This document shows, one piece after another, positions 1 through 4,910 of a DNA stretch of 5,318 nucleotides. How positions within the stretch are numbered: position 1 is the stretch's first letter; each line of letters starts with the position of its first letter. The DNA is taken from NCBI GenBank assembly GCA_002352945.1, contig DDHL01000095.1, forward strand, positions 7,844-13,161. The letters run 5' to 3'. The translations under genes and the position numbers were made by a program. The notes beneath the pieces were generated by a model. It was not told the origin of the DNA, ran no database searches, and worked only from the letters and a program-made list of their open reading frames with translations. The stretch comes from Campylobacteraceae bacterium UBA1877 (GTDB taxonomy: Bacteria; Campylobacterota; Campylobacteria; Campylobacterales; Campylobacteraceae).

Positions 1-494
1 CCATAAGCTGTTATAGCAGCTGCCATAAATCCGTGGCGCAATTCCCAAACTACATTAACAATCATCTGTCTTGTGGTTAAACCAAAAGAGCTAAGAGTGT
101 AAAATAGCTTTCTATCCATACCCTCAACAGTTGATGCGCTTAAGGATATTACAATCGGAAGAGCTAAAAGGGTTTGGCCAATAATGATTCCTTTCATAGT
201 AAATAGCATCTCATACTCTCCAAGTGGCCCTCTATAAGAGATAAATGCATAAACTATAAGACCAACAACAACCGTAGGGGTTGCAAGAAGGGTATCAGAT
301 ATTAAGCGTAGTGTTCTGCGGCCAGGAAAATTAAAAAAACCTATGATAAAACCAAGGGGAAAGCCTATTAGAATACTAAACAAAATTGAAATACTAGAAG
401 TTTTTAGTGTTACTTCAATGGCAGAGACAGTTTCTGGATCCATGCGAACTAATAACCAAAATGCACCAACTAAACCTTCAGCAATAAATTCCAT
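1..494 (-). CDS. tupB: Tungstate ABC transporter permease TupB (3' end beyond window)
   Basis: Inner-membrane permease that should carry tungstate (or molybdate) delivered by a TupA-type binding protein, powered by a TupC ATPase not seen here. The visible 164 residues begin with ATG at 494, preceded by a GAGGATT ribosome site, and stay open to the left edge. Hydrophobic segments lie near residues 33-53, 68-86 and 102-121. The stretch TLLATPTVVVGLIVYAF followed by RGPLG is characteristic of TupB permeases. The part from about residue 136 (FGLTTRQM) to the edge matches the start of the cytoplasmic EAA loop that contacts the ATPase. The gene diverges from tupA, whereas many tup loci are a single tupABC operon. 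The family call is confident; substrate preference between tungstate and molybdate cannot be settled from the permease. Confidence 0.88.
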   Translation of the reverse strand, partial: MEFIAEGLVGAFWLLVRMDPETVSAIEVTLKTSSISILFSILIGFPLGFIIGFFNFPGRRTLRLISDTLLATPTVVVGLIVYAFISYRGPLGEYEMLFTMKGIIIGQTLLALPIVISLSASTVEGMDRKLFYTLSSFGLTTRQMIVNVVWELRHGFMAAAITAY

Positions 495-548
495 GTAATC
501 CTCGTCAACTAATGTTTACTTTTAAATAAAAAACGGTTACAATTTCAA

Positions 549-590
549 ATGTTCCAAAAAAGCATACTATAATTATGCTAATAAGAACAT
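549..590. promoter_or_regulatory. Nested inverted repeats over the tupA promoter, candidate operator
   Basis: Two perfect 6-bp dyads share almost the same centre. The outer one is ATGTTC (549-554) with GAACAT (585-590); the inner one is AGCATA (561-566) with TATGCT (574-579). The inner 7-bp spacer is CTATAAT and contains the -10 box, so a bound protein would block RNA polymerase. A ModE-like repressor is known to control tup and mod genes in Campylobacter jejuni. These half-sites do not obviously match the E. coli ModE consensus, so the regulator is unassigned. Confidence 0.5.
568..573 (+). promoter_or_regulatory. -10 box of the tupA promoter
   Basis: A perfect TATAAT lies 39 bp upstream of the tupA start codon, implying transcription from about position 580 and a leader of roughly 33 nt. 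There is no good -35 match at the usual spacing. That is normal for the primary sigma factor of Campylobacterota, which relies on the -10 box and AT-rich upstream DNA. Inferred from sequence only. Confidence 0.6.
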
Positions 591-612
591 ATTAAAAAAG
601 GAGGATTATCCT

Positions 613-1449
613 ATGTTTTCTATGAAATCTCGCTTAAGAACGGCTGCTCTTAGCGCCTTAGTATTATGTGCCACAATGCTCAATGCGAGTGAGCTAAAAA
701 TGGCCACAACAACAAGTACAGATAATACTGGATTGTTGGACGAGTTAGCACCTTTGTATAAACAAGATACAGGTGTGGATTTGAAGTGGGTTGCAGTTGG
801 AACTGGTAATGCACTTAAACTTGGACAAAACTGCGATGTGGATGTTTTGTTTGTTCATGCGCCACCACTTGAAAAAAAATATGTTGCAGATGGATATGGA
901 GTTGATCGAACACCTGTAATGTATAACGATTTTGTTATCATTGGTGACCCAATGTATAAAGCCGAATTTGAAGGCAAAACTATCCAAGAAGCCTTTAAAA
1001 TTATTAAAGAAAAAAAATATAAATTTGTAAGCCGCGGAGATAACTCTGGTACTCATAGTAAAGAAAAGAGTGTTTGGAAAGCCGCACTAGGAGAGATTCC
1101 TGAAAAACAAGATTGGTACATTCAAGCCGGACAAGGAATGATTGCTACAATCAACATTGCAACAGAGCAAAAAGGTATCACTTTTACAGACCGTGGAACA
1201 TTTATCAAGTATGAATCTAACCACAAGGGTAATCCACCATTAGTAATCGTATTTGAGGGTGATAAAAGTCTAAATAATTATTACTCAGTGATGGCTGTAA
1301 ATCCAAAACACTGCAAAAATGCTGACTATGAGGGTGCAAAACAGTTTATCAATTGGATTGTTTCAGACAAAATTCAAAAAGCAATTGGAGATTTCAAACT
1401 CCTTGGTAAACAACTCTTTACTCCAGATGCTAAGACTCGTGTAGAGTAA
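613..1449 (+). CDS. tupA: Tungstate-binding periplasmic protein TupA
   Basis: High-affinity periplasmic oxyanion receptor of the Tup ABC transporter, handing tungstate to TupB. At 278 residues it has the usual family length. Residues 1-25 form a signal peptide with a likely cut after LNA. The family's anion-binding loop TTTST is at residues 32-36, a second loop GTGNA at 63-67, and the diagnostic RGDNSGTH at 141-148; the arginine and threonine of that last motif are implicated in tungstate selectivity in TupA proteins. The ATG at 613 sits 8 nt after AGGAGG (599-604), favouring it over the ATG at 622. The gene starts a rightward unit with a second TupA-like gene and a Mop gene, and diverges from the permease gene. 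The nested promoter dyad suggests repression by a metal-sensing regulator. Confidence 0.92.
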   Translation: MFSMKSRLRTAALSALVLCATMLNASELKMATTTSTDNTGLLDELAPLYKQDTGVDLKWVAVGTGNALKLGQNCDVDVLFVHAPPLEKKYVADGYGVDRTPVMYNDFVIIGDPMYKAEFEGKTIQEAFKIIKEKKYKFVSRGDNSGTHSKEKSVWKAALGEIPEKQDWYIQAGQGMIATINIATEQKGITFTDRGTFIKYESNHKGNPPLVIVFEGDKSLNNYYSVMAVNPKHCKNADYEGAKQFINWIVSDKIQKAIGDFKLLGKQLFTPDAKTRVE

Positions 1450-1472
1450 GATTAGAGGGAGTCATAAAATAA

Positions 1473-2318
1473 ATGAAGCTTTTTATCAAAGTTTTAGCTT
1501 TTTGTATCATTTTTACTCAAGCAGTCTTAGCGCTTGATTGTACTGCAACTTATGGCAAGGGCTCTACAAAGCTAACCCTTGCCACTGGCAGTCCAGGTGA
1601 GCTTGGCCTTGTGGAAGTATTAGTAAATACTTTTGCAAAAGATCATGATGTTAGTGTCTGCTGGGTTAAAGCAGGTTCTGGTAAATCGCTCTCTTTACTT
1701 AAGCAAAAGGAAGTAGATGTTATCATGGTTCACGCTCCCGAAGCTGAAAAAGCTGCGGTAGCTGAAGGCTGGGCAAGCGATAGAACTCTACTTGGTTCAA
1801 ATGAGTTTTATATCACTGGACCCAAAAATGATCCCGCAGGCATTAAAAGTGCTAAAACAGCAGCCCAAGCATACAAAAAGATTGCTGAGGCTAAAGCACT
1901 TTTTTATACAAGAGCAGACAATTCTGGAACTCACAAAAAAGAGTTGAGCATCTGGAAGAGCGCTGGCGTTAAGCCGGCTGGAGATTGGTATGTTGCAAAC
2001 AAAGATTTCATGCTTGCAACCCTAAAAAAAGCCGATAAAACAGATGGCTATTTTATGACCGATAGCAGCACATGGGTGGTTGCTAAAAATGAGCTTAGTG
2101 CACTTGAAATCCTCTTTCGCGGGGATATTGTGCTAATAAATACCTACAATGCCCTCAAACAGCCTGGGCTTGAAACGCCAAAGAAGAAACTTAGCAAAGC
2201 CTTTATTGACTTTCTAGCCAGCGAAGATGGGCAGAGTGTAATCCGCACTTTTGGAGTAAAAGAGTATGGTGAAGCACTCTACAATGATGCCAAGTACGCA
2301 AAGCAGTACGACCGCTAA
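1473..2318 (+). CDS. Second TupA-like oxyanion-binding protein, divergent paralogue
   Basis: Exported substrate-binding protein of the same family as the upstream TupA. Residues 1-20 are a signal peptide ending in LA. Shared landmarks are VHAPEAEK (86-93), AGSGKS (67-72), RADNSGTH at 147-154 and GDWYV (170-174). The first anion loop differs: aligned on the following GL, TupA has TTTST-DNTG while this protein has ATGSP-GELG (37-45), so two threonines become glycine and proline. Two cysteines in the mature part (C23, C63) could form a disulfide bond; C23 is not in a proper lipobox. The gene begins 23 nt after tupA, with GAGGGAG about 11 nt before the ATG, so it is very likely cotranscribed. It may widen the transporter's anion range or serve as a separate sensor. 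The family call is firm; the ligand is unknown. Confidence 0.8.
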   Translation: MKLFIKVLAFCIIFTQAVLALDCTATYGKGSTKLTLATGSPGELGLVEVLVNTFAKDHDVSVCWVKAGSGKSLSLLKQKEVDVIMVHAPEAEKAAVAEGWASDRTLLGSNEFYITGPKNDPAGIKSAKTAAQAYKKIAEAKALFYTRADNSGTHKKELSIWKSAGVKPAGDWYVANKDFMLATLKKADKTDGYFMTDSSTWVVAKNELSALEILFRGDIVLINTYNALKQPGLETPKKKLSKAFIDFLASEDGQSVIRTFGVKEYGEALYNDAKYAKQYDR

Positions 2319-2330
2319 TAGGAGGCTATT

Positions 2331-2543
2331 ATGAAACTGAGCGCAAGAAATGTACTCAAGGGAAAGATTGTTAAAGTAGAAACTGGTGCAGTTAATGCAG
2401 AAATAACAGTAGAACTTGCTCCAAACGTTGTAGTAACATCAATTATTACAATGCAATCAATGAAAAACCTTGGCTTAGCTCAGGGAAAAGAGGCCTTCGT
2501 AGCAATCAAAGCATCTGATGTGATGATTGGTATTGATGACTAA
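2331..2543 (+). CDS. mop: Mop-domain molbindin, molybdate/tungstate-binding protein
   Basis: Small cytoplasmic protein of 70 residues consisting of one Mop (TOBE-like) domain. Proteins of this kind assemble as oligomers that bind molybdate or tungstate between subunits, for storage or buffering. The family pattern is plain: SARN at residues 4-7, GKI at 11-13, GAVNAEI at 19-25, SI-IT at 37-40, LGLAQGKEAFVAIKAS from 47, then DVMI. There is no DNA-binding or ATPase domain, so it is neither ModE nor the tail of a ModC. The ATG follows AGGAGG (2320-2325) by 5 nt and lies 12 nt after the preceding stop, making it the last gene of the tupA unit before a strong terminator. It would receive or buffer the anion that the adjoining transporter brings in. 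Confidence 0.93.
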   Translation: MKLSARNVLKGKIVKVETGAVNAEITVELAPNVVVTSIITMQSMKNLGLAQGKEAFVAIKASDVMIGIDD

Positions 2544-2549
2544 TTTTAA

Positions 2550-2588
2550 CCCTTTACATGTAAAGCTTTGCATGTAAAGGGCTTTTTT
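2550..2588 (+). terminator. Rho-independent terminator of the tupA unit, probably two-way
   Basis: A perfect 11-bp stem, CCCTTTACATG (2550-2560) with CATGTAAAGGG (2571-2581), can extend inward through an AAAG/CTTT core, and is followed by six T residues (2583-2588). The T-tract favours rightward termination. On the minus strand the stem is followed only by TTAAAA, so it would be a weaker stop for the nap unit. The stop codon of the converging PAS gene (2587-2589) lies in the T-tract. The hairpin consists of two abutting 14-bp palindromes. Confidence 0.85.
2552..2579. repeat. Tandem pair of 14-bp palindromes
   Basis: CTTTACATGTAAAG (2552-2565) is followed directly by CTTTGCATGTAAAG (2566-2579), which differs at one position. 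Together they make the core of the terminator hairpin. The exact unit occurs twice more in this window, inside napF. Confidence 0.75.
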
Positions 2589-3114
2589 ACTTTAACAAAA
2601 GCGCTTCAAGAGAGTCTTGAAGGGATAGATTGTGCTTTTTTGAATACCTTTTTAAAACCTCTAAAGCCTCTTGTGAAATGTATGAACTTATAAAAACTCT
2701 ATTCTCTTCAGTTAACATTTTTTTAGCATACAAGCGCTCGTAAAAAATCTTTTGTTCATCTTTTAGCGGGGATCGCATCGACTTATACTCAACCACTTTT
2801 CCATCTTTTTTAACTGCTGAAATCTCGGCCCAAACCCAATAATAACCCCCGTCTTTTCTTAAATTTTTAATGGCTCCTTCCCATTTTTTGTCCATTCCAA
2901 GACTTTTCCAAATATCTTTGAAAATCGATTTTGGCATATTAGGATGTCGTACGATATTATGAGGCTTTCCCAAAAGCTCATTAACTTCATATCCGCTTAT
3001 ATTGGCAAATGTCTCATTGGCATATGTAATATTACCTCTTAAATCGGTACGTGAAATTATCAGCTCATTTTCTGGAACCTTGGTTTCAACAAATGAATCA
3101 AAGCCTATATTCAT
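2587..3114 (-). CDS. Aer-like PAS sensor protein with ribbon-helix-helix-like C-terminus
   Basis: Soluble 175-residue protein that probably senses redox state or energy level. Residues 17-128 align closely by eye with the FAD-binding PAS domain of E. coli Aer: DLRGNITYANETF, SGY, GKPHNIVRHPNMP (49-61), W78 with GAIKN, and DGGYYWVWAE. Of the Aer flavin-binding residues in VRHPD, R56 and H57 remain but the aspartate is N59. It has no membrane segment, HAMP or methyl-accepting domain, so it must act through a partner or its own tail. That tail (138-175) reads as a strand RVFISSYIS, a helix from QEALEVLKRY, a turn HNLS and a second helix, resembling a ribbon-helix-helix fold. The ATG follows AGGAGGGG, which overlaps the napD stop, with a 9-nt gap, so it is the last gene of the nap unit. 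Single-PAS proteins such as CetB of C. jejuni are the nearest known parallels. Confidence 0.78.
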   Translation of the reverse strand: MNIGFDSFVETKVPENELIISRTDLRGNITYANETFANISGYEVNELLGKPHNIVRHPNMPKSIFKDIWKSLGMDKKWEGAIKNLRKDGGYYWVWAEISAVKKDGKVVEYKSMRSPLKDEQKIFYERLYAKKMLTEENRVFISSYISQEALEVLKRYSKKHNLSLQDSLEALLLK

Positions 3115-3123
3115 CTTCCCCTC

Positions 3124-3477
3124 CTAAATTTTCTTTTTCTTCAAATCCCCATAATACTTAATCTCTTCAGCACGCAAACTCTCATCATTGAGCATATCAG
3201 GAACTGGGTCTTTTTGCCCCAATCTCTCGCGCTCTTTTTCAAGCTCTTCTTCACTATATGACATCATCATTTGAGCACTGATTACTTTAGGAGTTGATTC
3301 AATAATTTTAAAAGCCTTTATCTCCTCATCAACTCCTTTGCCCTCAACTGTTAAAACTATCTTTCCCAAAGATTTATCATGAAAATGGTAATCACAAAAT
3401 GCACAATCTTTAAAAAATGCAACCAATTGATCTATATCCTCACTCTTTGCTTGCACTACAACACTTGAAATATTCAT
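3124..3477 (-). CDS. napD: NapD, chaperone for periplasmic nitrate reductase NapA
   Basis: Cytoplasmic chaperone that binds the twin-arginine signal peptide of NapA and holds back export until the Mo-bisPGD cofactor is inserted. The N-terminus MNISSVVVQAKSEDID matches the family's SSLVVQ-K pattern, and VISAQMMMSYSEEE (65-78) matches the last strand of the ferredoxin-like fold. I chose the ATG at 3477, giving 117 residues, because GGAGG (3483-3487) lies 5 nt before it and it overlaps the napL stop as ATGA. An upstream in-frame ATG at 3489 comes before that ribosome site and would add four non-conserved residues. A charged tail of about 40 residues (78-117) goes beyond the 87-residue E. coli protein, as in other NapD of this phylum. 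Confidence 0.9.
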   Translation of the reverse strand: MNISSVVVQAKSEDIDQLVAFFKDCAFCDYHFHDKSLGKIVLTVEGKGVDEEIKAFKIIESTPKVISAQMMMSYSEEELEKERERLGQKDPVPDMLNDESLRAEEIKYYGDLKKKKI

Positions 3478-4430
3478 GGTAGCCTCCATTGCATTATAAA
3501 TTTATCATCACTAGCACTAAAAAGCTCTTTTTCATTTACAAAAACGATGCTATTTAACGTACTTTTTTGCCCTCTTAGGGTGTGGATTTTAGTTTTTGTA
3601 TCTAGGTTAAACAAAATAATGTCATTTTTTTCATTAAATGCCCACGCAGCTATTTTTGAACTAGGACTTAAAGCACATGCGTAGATTAAAAAGCTTGCAT
3701 CATACCTGTCAAAATCTTTGCTGCTTCTATCATATACGATACCTCTTCTATCTTGACCGGCAGTAATTATTCTATCTTTTTTCATATCAAGCTTATAAAC
3801 ATTATCCACATTGCCACCCGCATATGTTTTAAGCACATTTCCTCTAAAAGTATCTACCAAATAGACCTTTCCAGACTCATCAGTAGCTGCAAAAAAGGTT
3901 TTATCTTCATTTAAAACAAAATCTGAAAAGTGTGATTGGGACAGCTGAAATCTGTAAATACTCTTTTTTGCATGGATATCAAATAAAATTATCTCATTGC
4001 TTAAAAGCCCAAGCAAAACCTTATCTTCAGTTACAAATTTAGCCTTTTTAATCATTAACCTATCATCTTCTTGGATGAGATATTCAACCTTGCCATCTTT
4101 TACAACAGCCAACCTACGATAACTTGTTGGACTTTGCAAAAGCGCCAAATAGATCTCTTTTGCATCAACCTTATCAACCGAAAAGAGTTTTGGATTTATG
4201 GGATTATCCATAAAATCTTTAATAGGCTCAAAAGCGACCCTTTTTTCTAGTTTTAAGCTCTTTTGATTATAAATTTCTAAACTACCACTATCTGTTGCAA
4301 CAATAATTTTTCCATCCTTTACAACTAAATCAATAACATTTCCACCCGCTTCAATCTCGCCAACTGGCATAAGTATTTTTGCATACACAATAACCGCAAA
4401 GCCAAATAAAATTCCAAAAGCTCTAAACAC
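3474..4430 (-). CDS. napL: NapL, exported beta-propeller protein of the nap cluster
   Basis: A 318-residue protein found in nap clusters of Campylobacterota; its exact role is not established, and work in Wolinella succinogenes suggests a minor, non-essential part in nitrate respiration. Residues 1-17 form a signal peptide ending VYA, so it should be periplasmic like NapA and NapB. The rest is a run of short beta strands in WD40/quinoprotein-like repeats, such as IIVATDSGSLEIYN (42-55), TFFAATDESGKVYLVD (178-193), IITAGQDRRGIVYD (221-234) and ELFSASDDKFIMQW (302-315). There is no heme motif or other cofactor signature. The start is GTG at 4430, six nt after GGAG and overlapping napF by 8 nt, which implies translational coupling. 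Identification rests on position between napF and napD plus the fold pattern. Confidence 0.82.
   Translation of the reverse strand: MFRAFGILFGFAVIVYAKILMPVGEIEAGGNVIDLVVKDGKIIVATDSGSLEIYNQKSLKLEKRVAFEPIKDFMDNPINPKLFSVDKVDAKEIYLALLQSPTSYRRLAVVKDGKVEYLIQEDDRLMIKKAKFVTEDKVLLGLLSNEIILFDIHAKKSIYRFQLSQSHFSDFVLNEDKTFFAATDESGKVYLVDTFRGNVLKTYAGGNVDNVYKLDMKKDRIITAGQDRRGIVYDRSSKDFDRYDASFLIYACALSPSSKIAAWAFNEKNDIILFNLDTKTKIHTLRGQKSTLNSIVFVNEKELFSASDDKFIMQWRLP
3483..3487 (-). promoter_or_regulatory. Ribosome binding site that fixes the napD start
   Basis: GGAGG on the minus strand, 5 nt upstream of the ATG at 3477 and within the last codons of napL. It lies downstream of the alternative ATG at 3489 and so rules that start out in practice. 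Confidence 0.8.
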
Positions 4431-4908
4431 CCTTTACTCCTTTTATCTCTATCGCATCGACAGGACAGGGGCTTTTACAAAAGCCACAAGCTGTACAGTT
4501 ATCTTTTATCACAGGGCGATAAACCCCAAAAAACTCAATGGCATTTGCTTCACACGAATCTTTACATGTAAAGCACATTGTGCCATTCCAAGCTAAACAT
4601 TTTGCACTACTAATAGTTACCTTTGCATCAATAAAATCCTCTTTAGAGCTATCTAAAACTCCATGAATACAAGCCTTAGCACACTCTTTACAAAAGGTGC
4701 ATCCAGACTCTTTAAAGTCCAATTTTGGCAAACCATCCTCATCTATAAAAATAATCGTTTCTTCACAAACTGTGCTGCACGCTTTATCTTTACATGTAAA
4801 GCACACTTGGTCAAAAAACTCAAGCGAAAGCGCATAAGGTGGCCTGATTGGTCTTGCTTTCTTTTTTAAAAGAGGGGCAAAAACCCCTCTTCTTTCTTGG
4901 ATAATCAC
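4423..4908 (-). CDS. napF: NapF, ferredoxin-type iron-sulfur protein of the Nap system
   Basis: Cytoplasmic iron-sulfur protein linked to NapA maturation; in E. coli NapF interacts with NapA before export. The 161 residues hold sixteen cysteines arranged for four [4Fe-4S] clusters: C36/39/44/48, C70/73/76/80, C104/112/115/119 and C138/141/144/148, the last ending in the classic CP. There is no signal peptide or membrane segment. The start is GTG at 4908, with AGGG 9 nt upstream and only 2 nt after the napB stop; the RR at residues 6-7 is usual near NapF N-termini. Clusters 1 and 3 share the peptide CFTCKD, encoded by an identical 20-bp stretch. An 8-bp hairpin lies in the first dozen codons. 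NapF is favoured over NapG because NapG carries a twin-arginine signal and is larger. Confidence 0.9.
   Translation of the reverse strand: MIIQERRGVFAPLLKKKARPIRPPYALSLEFFDQVCFTCKDKACSTVCEETIIFIDEDGLPKLDFKESGCTFCKECAKACIHGVLDSSKEDFIDAKVTISSAKCLAWNGTMCFTCKDSCEANAIEFFGVYRPVIKDNCTACGFCKSPCPVDAIEIKGVKGV
4560..4573. repeat. 14-bp palindrome CTTTACATGTAAAG in napF (cluster 3)
   Basis: Exact copy of the palindrome that also forms the terminator at 2552-2565. On the minus strand it encodes part of CFTCKD. Identity with the other napF copy extends to 20 bp (4558-4577). Confidence 0.7.
4788..4801. repeat. 14-bp palindrome CTTTACATGTAAAG in napF (cluster 1)
   Basis: Second exact napF copy, again encoding part of CFTCKD, within a 20-bp identity (4786-4805) to the stretch at 4558-4577. 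The identity may reflect an internal duplication of ferredoxin motifs or a genome-wide short repeat. Confidence 0.7.
4870..4891 (-). promoter_or_regulatory. Hairpin in the first codons of napF
   Basis: A perfect 8-bp stem AAGAGGGG/CCCCTCTT with a 6-nt loop begins 17 nt after the napF start codon. In the mRNA sense it is followed by TTAAAAAA, not a clean T-tract, so it would be a poor terminator. It could attenuate translation or protect or process the transcript between napB and napF. This is a structural observation only. Confidence 0.35.
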
Positions 4909-4910
4909 AA

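Larger units (their letters stand above)
495..612. promoter_or_regulatory. Divergent tupB/tupA intergenic control region
   Basis: This AT-rich 118-bp stretch separates the leftward permease gene from the rightward tupA unit, so it must hold promoters for both directions unless one is read from elsewhere. The rightward promoter is clear (TATAAT at 568-573). For the leftward one, a weak candidate is TTGAAA (minus strand, 543-548) followed 17 bp later by TTAAAA. Nested inverted repeats centred at about 570 cover the rightward -10 box and could let one regulator control both genes. No small ORF or RNA gene is evident. Confidence 0.7.

Noticed and set aside
549..590. Calling the nested dyad a ModE binding site
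   Set aside because: A ModE-like regulator is plausible by analogy with C. jejuni tup control, but the half-sites do not match the known E. coli ModE consensus, so it is left as an unassigned operator.
745..1056. Minus-strand open frame of about 103 codons
   Set aside because: It lies wholly inside tupA on the opposite strand, has no ribosome site or recognisable domain, and its Phe/Ile/Lys-rich content is that of an antisense shadow of an AT-rich gene.
1473..1545. Second TupA-like protein as a lipoprotein anchored at Cys23
   Set aside because: The residues before the cysteine (ALD) do not form a lipobox, and a standard signal peptidase I site follows residue 20.
2552..2579. Tandem palindromes as the start of a CRISPR array
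   Set aside because: The units abut with no spacers, only two are present, and the hairpin plus T-tract explains them as a terminator.
3474..4430. NapL as a PQQ-dependent enzyme
   Set aside because: The repeats are propeller-like, but no PQQ-binding or catalytic signature is visible and the position in the nap cluster explains the gene.
4663..4869. Plus-strand open frame of 68 codons
   Set aside because: It is antisense to napF, whose sixteen cluster cysteines are intact; no independent coding signal.
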